A stretch of DNA of 6,345 bases. It comes from Phenylobacterium sp. (GTDB taxonomy: Bacteria; Pseudomonadota; Alphaproteobacteria; Caulobacterales; Caulobacteraceae). Each line of letters starts with the position of its first letter. Positions within the stretch are counted from its first letter, which is position 1. This document shows positions 1-4,690 of the stretch, piece by piece. The stretch covers positions 1 through 6,345 of the forward strand of contig JAHUZY010000122.1 in assembly GCA_019264505.1 (NCBI GenBank), read 5' to 3'. The notes beneath the pieces are model-generated. The model was not told the DNA's origin. It worked only from the letters and a program-made list of their open reading frames with translations, and did not search any database. The translations under genes were made by a program, and so were the position numbers.

Positions 1-1
1 G

Positions 2-214
2 GCCCGGGCCGAGCAGACCGCCGCCCAGCTTCTGCTGTTCGACCGCCCCCTGCCGCCGGCCGAGATCGCCGCCGGGATCGAGGCGGTGGCCCTTGAGGAC
101 CTCGCGCGCCTGGGCGCAGATCTGTGCGCCAGCGGGCGCGCCGCCGTCGCGGTCCTCGGACCCCGCCAGGCCGCCGGCGCCGCGAAAGCCTTCAGCCGGG
201 TCCTGTTCGGCTGA
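2..214 (+). CDS. M16-family peptidase, C-terminal fragment (partial, 5' end outside window)
   Basis: Only the last 70 codons are present, ending in TGA at 212-214. The reading frame is open from the window edge and has the codon bias of its neighbours. The peptide runs AEQTAAQLLLFDRPLP, then EIAAGIEAVALEDLARLGADL, then a short strand (AAVAVLGP) and a final helix ending VLFG. This matches the usual end of the inactive C-terminal half of M16 (pitrilysin/mitochondrial-processing-peptidase-like) proteins: a helix with Q-x-L-x-F-x-R-P, a 'V/L-x-D-V/L-x-x-x-A' helix, and a strand of 'A-x-x-G-P' type. The catalytic HxxEH zinc site lies in the N-terminal half and cannot be seen here, so activity cannot be judged. 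The family cleaves peptides or processes precursors in a zinc-dependent manner. The assignment rests on a short tail only. Confidence 0.6.
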   Translation, partial: ARAEQTAAQLLLFDRPLPPAEIAAGIEAVALEDLARLGADLCASGRAAVAVLGPRQAAGAAKAFSRVLFG

Positions 215-241
215 GCGTCGGCATTGACGCCCGCCGGGAAC

Positions 242-259
242 CGCCAGGCCGCCCTGGCG
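242..259 (+). terminator. GC-rich hairpin after the M16 gene (weak terminator candidate)
   Basis: CGCCAGG (242-248) and CCTGGCG (253-259) form a perfect 7-bp stem with a 4-nt CCGC loop, 28 bases past the M16 stop codon. No U-tract follows, so a classic intrinsic terminator is not supported. A weaker 5-bp hairpin, GCGTC (215-219) with GACGC (226-230), sits right after the stop codon. Short GC-rich stems arise easily by chance in DNA of this composition. The 144-bp gap between the M16 and acetyltransferase genes holds these hairpins and the candidate promoter at 324-353; I see nothing else in it. Confidence 0.25.
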
Positions 260-323
260 AGTTACCGCCCAGGGGCTCAAGGCGACCGCAGGACTTTTGC
301 AGGCCTCTAGACCGCCGTCTCTC

Positions 324-353
324 TTGACGGATTGGCCAATCGGAGCCGCAATC
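324..353 (+). promoter_or_regulatory. Candidate sigma-73-type promoter of rimJ with embedded 12-bp palindrome
   Basis: TTGACGG at 324-330 is a perfect match to the Caulobacter housekeeping -35 consensus TTGACGS. The expected -10 (GCTANAWC, 10-14 bases later) is only loosely matched by GCCGCAAT at 345-352 (5 of 8), with a 14-base spacer. A transcript from it would begin at about 358-359, which is the ATG of rimJ. Between the two boxes lies a perfect 12-bp palindrome, GATTGGCCAATC (330-341), placed where an operator would block or modulate RNA polymerase. The -35 match and the palindrome are seen directly; promoter and operator function are inferred. Confidence 0.35.
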
Positions 354-358
354 TCATC

Positions 359-970
359 ATGGCCTTGCTGGACTGGATCGCCTCGGAAGGGGGCTTGCGG
401 GTGAATGGGGCAGGGGTCTTCCTCCGCCCGCCACGGGCCGCCGACTATGCGGAGTGGCGTGACCTGCGGGCCGCCTCCCGCGCCTTCCTGCAGCCCTGGG
501 AGCCCACCTGGCCGGCGGACGACCTGACCCGGGTGGCCTTTCGCCGGCGCCTGGCGGCCTATGCCCGGGACCGGGAGGTGGGCTCGGCCTACAGCTTCCT
601 CGTCTTTCAGGAATCGGACGGCGCCCTGACCGGCGGCATCACCCTCTCCAATATCCGCCGGGGCGTCGCCCAGATGGGGACGGTGGGCTACTGGTGCGGT
701 GAGCCGTTCGCCAGGCGGGGACTGACCCTGGCCGCGGCGCGGGCCCTAAACACCTTCGCCTTCAACACCCTAGGCCTTCACCGCCTTGAGGCCGCCTGTC
801 TGCCGCACAACGCCGCCTCCCGCGCCCTTCTGGCCAAGGCGGGGTTCGAGGAGGAAGGGTTTGCGAAGGCTTATCTGAAAATTAACGGCGTTTGGCGAGA
901 TCATGTCCTGTTCGGCATGACCACGCCCCGTTCGCGGGACGAGGCGCCGGAGGTGACTGTTTCTGTTTAG
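359..970 (+). CDS. rimJ: RimJ-like GNAT N-acetyltransferase
   Basis: This is a 203-residue GNAT-fold protein of the RimJ/RimL group, whose members transfer acetyl from acetyl-CoA to the N-terminus of ribosomal proteins (RimJ acts on S5) in the cytoplasm. Visible features in order are FLRPPRAADYAEW (21-33), the family's first strand and helix; LQPWEPTWP (44-52), typical of the RimJ subgroup; the acetyl-CoA loop region YWCGEPFARRGLTLAA (101-116); LHRLEAACLPHNAASRALLA (130-149); and AGFEEEGFAKAYLKINGVWRDH (151-172), the usual GNAT C-terminal strand-helix-strand. I chose ATG 359 because homologous proteins, as I recall them, begin near MALLDW. An in-frame TTG at 332 would add nine residues but would overlap the candidate promoter. 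No Shine-Dalgarno sits at proper spacing: GGAG at 342-345 is 13 bases away, so leaderless initiation is possible. It probably shares a transcript with pdeA. The true substrate could differ, as GNAT specificity is hard to read from sequence. Confidence 0.8.
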   Translation: MALLDWIASEGGLRVNGAGVFLRPPRAADYAEWRDLRAASRAFLQPWEPTWPADDLTRVAFRRRLAAYARDREVGSAYSFLVFQESDGALTGGITLSNIRRGVAQMGTVGYWCGEPFARRGLTLAAARALNTFAFNTLGLHRLEAACLPHNAASRALLAKAGFEEEGFAKAYLKINGVWRDHVLFGMTTPRSRDEAPEVTVSV

Positions 971-988
971 CCGGCGGCCTGCGCCGGC
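970..988 (+). other. Hairpin between rimJ stop and pdeA start
   Basis: GCCGGCG (970-976) pairs perfectly with CGCCGGC (982-988) around a 5-base loop. The first base is the last base of the rimJ TAG stop. No U-tract follows, so it is a poor terminator. It ends 12 bases before the pdeA ATG and just ahead of the purine-rich AGAGG (994-998), so it could affect pdeA ribosome access or protect a processed 3' end. Function is inferred only. Confidence 0.3.
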
Positions 989-1000
989 CCCCGAGAGGCC

Positions 1001-2659
1001 ATGGCGAGCGATCGTTGGATATGGGACGCCACGAGCACGCTGGAAGCGCTGGGCGCGGCCGATGTGGTCCTATGGCACTGGGAGCCTGAGCGCGACCGCC
1101 TGCGCCTGACGGGGGCATCCAGGGCGCTTGGCCTGGGTCCGCTGGCGCCCGAGTGCTCGTCCGCCGCCATTCGCGCGCTCGCCCTGCCGCAGGATCGCGC
1201 CCGGGCCGAGGAGGTGCTGCGCGTGCAGGAGCCCGGCGCCGAAATCGCAGTGCGCATGCGGATGCGCGGCGGCGGGGTCTGCATCTGGCGCGGGGTCTGG
1301 CTGGAGGAAGGGGTGCGCGCCGCGGGCGTCGTGGCCGCCGAGACCAAGTTCGCCGCGTCTGACCTCGACAGCCTGACCGGCCTTCTGGACCGCAAGAGCT
1401 TCATCCTCCGGGCGCGGGAGCATCTGCAGATTCCCGGCGACTATGAGCTGGTGGTGGGCGATCTCGACCGCCTTCGGCGCCTGAACGAAGCCCTGGGCCA
1501 TGAGCGGGCGGACCTGGTGCTGGCGGCCCTTGGCTCCCGCCTGGCCGCGGCCTTTCCCCCCGGCGCCCTGTTGTCCCGGGTGGGCGAAGACGAGTTCGGC
1601 GTCCTGGCGCGGGTGGGCGATGTCCCAGCCAGCGAGGTCCTGCGCCTGGCCCTGGAGCGCCCGCTGCGGGTGGCCGGGTTCGATATCCATCCCACCCTCT
1701 CTGTGGGCGCCGTGCGCGCCCGGGGCGGGGACGAGGCGCCGGAGGCGGCCGAACTGCTGCGCCGGGCCGAACTGGCCGTCGAGGCGGCCAAGACGGGCGG
1801 GCGCGGCGGGGCCGCAGCCTATGGCCGGGCCCTGGAGAGCGATGGCCTGTCGCGGCTGGCCATGGAGGGCGACCTGCGCGGCGCCATCGGCCGCGGGGAG
1901 CTGACGGCCTTCTATCAACCGATCGTCCGGCTCTCGACGGGGGCCTTGTCGGGGTTCGAAGCCCTGGTGCGGTGGCGCCATCCCAGGCGCGGCCTGCTGA
2001 TGCCCGACCAGTTCCTGCCGCTCTGCGAAGAGATGGGCCTGATGAGCGCCCTCGGCTCGCTGATGATGCGGGAGGCCGCCAGCCAGCTGGCGGTATGGCG
2101 GCGCAACCACCGGGCGGCGGGCGAGCTGACCGTGGCCGTCAACCTGTCCACCGGCGAAATTGATCACCCGGACCTGATCTCCAATGTGGTGCGGATCCTG
2201 CGGGAGACCGGCCTTCCGCCCGGCGCTCTGAAGCTGGAAGTCACCGAAGGCGACGTCATGCGCGATCCTGATCGGGCGGCGATCATCCTGCGCGACCTGC
2301 GGCAGGCCGGCGCGGCGCTGGCCCTGGACGACTTCGGGACGGGCTTCTCTTCCCTGTCCTATCTGACACGCCTGCCCTTCGATACGCTGAAGATCGACCG
2401 CTACTTCGTCCGCACCATGGCCACCGACGAAGGGTCGGCCAAAATCGTCTCCTCCGTGGTCAAGCTTGGCCAGGACCTGGACCTGGAGGTGGTGGCCGAA
2501 GGGGTGGAGAACGCCGGCATGGCCCGCCAGCTGCTGGCCCTGGGCTGCGACTACGGGCAGGGCTTCGGCTACGCGCCGGCGCTGTCGGCTCAGGAGGCCG
2601 AGGTCTATCTCAATGAGAGCTATGTGGACGGCGCCGCCCCGGTGAAGGCCCGCGGCTGA
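1001..2659 (+). CDS. pdeA: Cyclic-di-GMP phosphodiesterase, PAS-GGDEF-EAL (PdeA-like)
   Basis: This 552-residue cytoplasmic protein hydrolyses c-di-GMP to pGpG. A PAS-like domain occupies about residues 20-115 (LWHWEPERDRLRLTG, then a strand at CIWRGVWLEEG). The GGDEF domain spans about 120-275: DSLTGLLDRKSF (123-134), metal Asp154, Asn162, and GEDEF (195-199) in place of GGDEF. The positions for the inhibitory I-site RxxD (186-189) read PPGA, so product inhibition is absent. The EAL domain spans about 285-540 and keeps the catalytic set: E320 in EAL, N381, E413, D443-D444 in DDFGTG, K464, E500 and Q519. Family knowledge: C. crescentus PdeA has this layout with GEDEF, its GGDEF domain binds GTP to activate the EAL domain, and ClpXP degrades it with the CpdR adaptor through the PAS domain and a C-terminal tail. 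This protein also ends in Arg-Gly. ATG 1001 has only a close AGAGG (994-998, 2-base gap). There are no membrane segments. The class is certain; orthology to PdeA is a strong inference. Confidence 0.88.
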   Translation: MASDRWIWDATSTLEALGAADVVLWHWEPERDRLRLTGASRALGLGPLAPECSSAAIRALALPQDRARAEEVLRVQEPGAEIAVRMRMRGGGVCIWRGVWLEEGVRAAGVVAAETKFAASDLDSLTGLLDRKSFILRAREHLQIPGDYELVVGDLDRLRRLNEALGHERADLVLAALGSRLAAAFPPGALLSRVGEDEFGVLARVGDVPASEVLRLALERPLRVAGFDIHPTLSVGAVRARGGDEAPEAAELLRRAELAVEAAKTGGRGGAAAYGRALESDGLSRLAMEGDLRGAIGRGELTAFYQPIVRLSTGALSGFEALVRWRHPRRGLLMPDQFLPLCEEMGLMSALGSLMMREAASQLAVWRRNHRAAGELTVAVNLSTGEIDHPDLISNVVRILRETGLPPGALKLEVTEGDVMRDPDRAAIILRDLRQAGAALALDDFGTGFSSLSYLTRLPFDTLKIDRYFVRTMATDEGSAKIVSSVVKLGQDLDLEVVAEGVENAGMARQLLALGCDYGQGFGYAPALSAQEAEVYLNESYVDGAAPVKARG

Positions 2660-2670
2660 AGCCGCCACCG

Positions 2671-2690
2671 GGTCAGGCTCAGGCCTGACC
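2671..2690. terminator. Hairpin between convergent pdeA and yqgE (bidirectional terminator candidate)
   Basis: GGTCAGGC (2671-2678) and GCCTGACC (2683-2690) form a perfect 8-bp stem with a 4-base loop, lying 11 bases past the pdeA stop. The yqgE stop codon (complement of 2679-2681) falls in the loop. The symmetric position between converging genes suits a shared terminator, but neither strand has a U-tract after the stem, so it may rather limit read-through or cap 3' ends. The structure is seen in the sequence; the role is inferred. Confidence 0.45.
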
Positions 2691-3275
2691 GGCCGTCGCC
2701 GACAGCAAGCCCGGATCGACCCCCAGCTTGGCCAGGGCCTGGGACCATTTGTGATCGTGGTCGTCCCCGAACAGCAGGGCCTCGTCCGCCGCGCAGGTCA
2801 GCCAGACATTGTCCCTGATCTCCCGCTCCAGCTGGCCGGCGCCCCAGCCCGCATAGCCCAGGGCCATGATGCTGCGTCGGGGGCCGGCGCCGTGAGCCAG
2901 GGTTTCCAGCACCTCCCGGGTGGCGGTCAGGGCGATATCGTCCCCCACGGGCAGGCTGTGCTCGCTGCGATAGTCGGCGGTGTGCAGGACAAAGCCGCGT
3001 TCACGCTCCACCGGGCCGCCGATCAGAATGGGATCATCCAGCCCGGGAGCGGTGTCCATGACGGTGGGGATATCCAGGCGGTCGAGGAGGTCGGCCAGCA
3101 TCAGGCCTTCGACCGGGCGGTTCACCGTCAGGCCCATGGCGTGCTCCTCATCGTGGGCGCAGACAAAGATCACCGCCCGCTCGAAGCGGGGATCGCCGAT
3201 GCCTGGCATGGCGATCAGCAGTTTTCCCGAGAGATAGGTCCCGGCCGGTCCTGAAGTCTGGTCGATGGCGCCCAT
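2679..3275 (-). CDS. yqgE: YqgE/AlgH family protein (UPF0301)
   Basis: This 198-residue protein matches the compact UPF0301/AlgH family (usually about 180-200 residues) along its whole length. Markers in order are YLSGKLLIAMPGIGDPRF (14-31), GLTVNRP (48-54), GGPVERERGFVLH (86-98), GYAGWGAGQLE (140-150), DNVWLT (155-160) and a final KWSQALAKLGVDP (176-188). The molecular function of the family is not established; the AlgH name comes from a link to alginate regulation in Pseudomonas, and I would not extend that here. No signal peptide or membrane segment is visible, so it is probably cytoplasmic. The start is the only good ATG ahead of the conserved YLSGKLL motif. The purine run AGGGG lies one base from it, too close for a normal ribosome site, so initiation could be leaderless. 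It converges on pdeA and diverges from the peroxiredoxin gene. Confidence 0.9.
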   Translation of the reverse strand: MGAIDQTSGPAGTYLSGKLLIAMPGIGDPRFERAVIFVCAHDEEHAMGLTVNRPVEGLMLADLLDRLDIPTVMDTAPGLDDPILIGGPVERERGFVLHTADYRSEHSLPVGDDIALTATREVLETLAHGAGPRRSIMALGYAGWGAGQLEREIRDNVWLTCAADEALLFGDDHDHKWSQALAKLGVDPGLLSATAGQA

Positions 3276-3282
3276 GCCCCTA

Positions 3283-3309
3283 GTTTGAGGTCGAACGCGG
3301 CGCTTTCAA
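3283..3309 (-). promoter_or_regulatory. Candidate promoter of yqgE
   Basis: On the minus strand, TTGAAAG (complement of 3303-3309) matches 5 of 7 positions of the Caulobacter -35 consensus. After 12 bases, CCTCAAAC (complement of 3283-3290) matches 6 of 8 of GCTANAWC. Only 7 bases separate the -10 from the yqgE ATG, so a transcript would start at or next to the start codon. This is a pattern match only. Confidence 0.3.
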
Positions 3310-3330
3310 GACACAGTTGGTCGGTGAAGG

Positions 3331-3358
3331 TTGAAGGGGGTGGGCAATGCGCTATCTG
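3331..3358 (+). promoter_or_regulatory. Candidate sigma-73 promoter of the peroxiredoxin gene and cluster
   Basis: TTGAAGG (3331-3337) matches 6 of 7 positions of TTGACGS, and GCTATCTG (3351-3358) matches 6 of 8 of GCTANAWC, separated by 13 bases, inside the 10-14 range of Caulobacter housekeeping promoters. The start would lie near 3365, giving a leader of roughly 35-40 bases that carries the strong GAGGAG ribosome site. I see no clear OxyR-type or other operator around it. Confidence 0.45.
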
Positions 3359-3388
3359 CTGGCCATACGCCCATCCCGGCGACCTATT

Positions 3389-3394
3389 GAGGAG
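3389..3394 (+). promoter_or_regulatory. Strong ribosome binding site of the peroxiredoxin gene
   Basis: GAGGAG lies 7 bases before ATG 3402, the best Shine-Dalgarno match in the window. It decides the start against the longer in-frame opening from 3285 and suggests high translation. Confidence 0.75.
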
Positions 3395-3401
3395 CACGGC
3401 C

Positions 3402-3890
3402 ATGACCATCAAAACCGGCGACAAGCTGCCCAGCGTCACCTTGACCCAGGCGACCGTGGACGGCCCCAAGCCCGTCTCGACCGACGACCTCTTCAAGGGC
3501 AAGACCGTCGCCCTGTTCGCCGTGCCCGGCGCCTTCACCCCGACCTGTTCGGCCCGCCACCTGCCGGGCTATGTGGACAAGGCCGAAGCCATGAAGGCCC
3601 AGGGCGTTGACCTGATCGCCTGTCTGTCGGTCAACGACGCCTTCGTCATGAAGGCCTGGGGCGAGGCCCAGTCGGTGGGCGATGACATCACCATGCTGGC
3701 CGACGGCAGCGGCGACTTCACCCGGGCGGTGGGCCTGACCATGGACGCCACCAAGTTCGGTATGGGCGAGCGCTCGCAGCGCTATTCCATGATCATCGAG
3801 GACGGCGTGGTGAAATCCCTGAACGTCGAAGAGCCGGGCGAATTCCGGGTGTCCTCGGCCGAGTATCTGATGGACCAGCTCGGCGCCTGA
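3402..3890 (+). CDS. Peroxiredoxin, Prx5/AhpC-TSA (redoxin) family
   Basis: This 162-residue thiol peroxidase reduces H2O2 and organic hydroperoxides in the cytoplasm. The active-site motif is VPGAFTPTCSARHLPGY (41-57): Pro42, Thr46 and the peroxidatic Cys49 of the PxxxTxxC signature, with the conserved Arg127 later (ERSQRYSM). The HLPGY stretch and the ~160-residue length are typical of the Prx5 subgroup. Cys74 (LIACLSVND) is also usual there. No C-terminal resolving cysteine is present, so it probably works as a 1-Cys enzyme recycled by glutathione/glutaredoxin. ATG 3402 is clear: GAGGAG (3389-3394) sits 7 bases upstream and MTIKTGDKLPSVTL is a normal family N-terminus. The same frame is open back to an ATG at 3285, but that 39-residue extension runs through the promoter region and is not protein-like. 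It is the first gene of a four-gene redox cluster and diverges from yqgE. Confidence 0.92.
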   Translation: MTIKTGDKLPSVTLTQATVDGPKPVSTDDLFKGKTVALFAVPGAFTPTCSARHLPGYVDKAEAMKAQGVDLIACLSVNDAFVMKAWGEAQSVGDDITMLADGSGDFTRAVGLTMDATKFGMGERSQRYSMIIEDGVVKSLNVEEPGEFRVSSAEYLMDQLGA

Positions 3891-3901
3891 CGGGCGCCGG
3901 G
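3879..3901 (+). other. Hairpin overlapping the peroxiredoxin stop codon
   Basis: CGGCGCC (3881-3887) pairs with GGCGCCG (3893-3899). The stem extends by a T-G wobble (3880/3900) and a C-G pair (3879/3901) to 9 bp. The 5-base loop begins with the TGA stop codon (3888-3890). No U-tract follows, so full termination is doubtful; partial attenuation or 3'-end protection between this gene and the flavodoxin gene is possible. Confidence 0.35.
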
Positions 3902-3965
3902 GCGGCGGAACGCCCGGTTGCTTCAGACCGTTCGCTCTGGATCACCCAGCCGGAGCCGCCGCCCC

Positions 3966-4670
3966 ATGTCCGCCCATGACGACCTGTCCGCCCTGTTCAT
4001 CAACTGCAGCCTCAAGCCCTCGCGCGAGCCATCCAACACCGAGGCCCTGATGAAGGTCAGCCAGGGGGTGATGACGGCCAACGGCGTCAGCATCGAGACG
4101 ATCCGGGCGGCGGATCTCGACATTCCCCCGGGCGTGCAGCCGGATATGCGCGAGCATGGGTTTGCGCACGACGACTGGCCCGAGGTGCAGGCCAGGGTGA
4201 TGGCCGCCGACATCCTGGTGATCGGCACACCCATCTGGCTCGGCGACAAGTCCTCGATCTGCACCCGCGTGGTCGAGCGGCTCTACGGCTATTCCGGCAA
4301 GCTGAACGACAAGGGCCAGTACGCCTATTATGGCCGGGCGGCAGGCTGCGTGATCACCGGCAATGAGGACGGCGCCAAGCACTGCGCCATGAACCTGCTC
4401 TATTCCCTGCAGCACCTCGGCTACACCATCCCGCCCCAGGCGGACGCCGGTTGGGTGGGGGAGGCCGGCCCTGGCCCGTCCTACGCAGACGAGACGTCCG
4501 GCGGGGCGCAGAACGACTTCACCCAGCGCAACACCACCTTCGCCGCCTGGAACCTCATGCATATGGCCCGTATGCTCAAGGACGCGGGGGGCCTGCCGGC
4601 TTATGGAAACCTGCCGGAGGCCTGGGAGGCCGGCGCCCGGTTCGACCATCCCAATCCGGAATACCGCTGA
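3966..4670 (+). CDS. Flavodoxin-like NAD(P)H-dependent (FMN) oxidoreductase
   Basis: This 234-residue protein has a flavodoxin-like fold of the NADPH-dependent FMN reductase/multimeric flavodoxin type. The first strand ALFINCSLKPS (9-19) leads into REPSNT (20-25), the loop that binds the flavin phosphate. After a second half-domain, ADILVIGTPIWLGDKSS (81-97) supplies the loop near the isoalloxazine ring, and AAGCVITGNEDGAKHC (125-140) is the third flavin-side loop. Members pass electrons from NAD(P)H via FMN to quinones, azo compounds, nitro compounds or iron; the substrate here cannot be read. ATG 3966 is chosen because GGAG (3952-3955) sits 10 bases upstream and the first strand then begins after only 8 residues; the frame also runs open from a TTG at 3918. 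A weak promoter-like pair (TTGCTTC 3918-3924, TCTGGATC 3936-3943) precedes it, so it may have its own start besides read-through from the peroxiredoxin gene. The hydrolase-OsmC gene follows after 20 bases. Confidence 0.85.
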   Translation: MSAHDDLSALFINCSLKPSREPSNTEALMKVSQGVMTANGVSIETIRAADLDIPPGVQPDMREHGFAHDDWPEVQARVMAADILVIGTPIWLGDKSSICTRVVERLYGYSGKLNDKGQYAYYGRAAGCVITGNEDGAKHCAMNLLYSLQHLGYTIPPQADAGWVGEAGPGPSYADETSGGAQNDFTQRNTTFAAWNLMHMARMLKDAGGLPAYGNLPEAWEAGARFDHPNPEYR

Positions 4671-4680
4671 CGTCTTCCAC

Positions 4681-4685
4681 AGGAG
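4681..4685 (+). promoter_or_regulatory. Ribosome binding site deciding the hydrolase-OsmC start
   Basis: AGGAG is 5 bases before ATG 4691. It fixes the start there, although the same frame is open back to 4451 inside the flavodoxin gene. Confidence 0.7.
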
Positions 4686-4690
4686 AGCCC

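Noticed and set aside
124..327. 67-codon plus-strand open frame after the M16 gene
   Set aside because: Arg/Pro-rich translation typical of a wrong frame in GC-rich DNA; it overlaps the M16 end and the hairpins.
315..330. CCGTC/GACGG 5-bp hairpin just upstream of rimJ
   Set aside because: Short stem expected by chance, and it overlaps the better-supported -35 box.
332..358. TTG start for rimJ, adding nine residues
   Set aside because: It lies within the candidate promoter and palindrome and has no proper ribosome site; ATG 359 begins with the expected MALLDW.
1070..2668. A 532-codon open frame on the minus strand, antisense to pdeA
   Set aside because: It mirrors the strongly GC-biased codons of pdeA; its translation is low-complexity (His/Gln/Gly/Arg/Ala-rich) with no domain, while the plus strand encodes intact PAS-GGDEF-EAL.
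3285..3401. N-terminal extension of the peroxiredoxin from ATG 3285
   Set aside because: It covers the promoter region and overlaps the yqgE upstream boxes; the family N-terminus and the strong GAGGAG site fix the start at 3402.
3942..4649. A 235-codon minus-strand open frame over the flavodoxin gene
   Set aside because: Shadow of a clear flavodoxin-fold gene; Gly/Val/His-rich translation without any family signature.
4451..4690. 80-residue extension of the hydrolase-OsmC protein into the flavodoxin gene
   Set aside because: The extension is Gly/Arg-rich out-of-frame translation of the flavodoxin gene; AGGAG and ATG at 4681-4693 give a normal hydrolase N-terminus.
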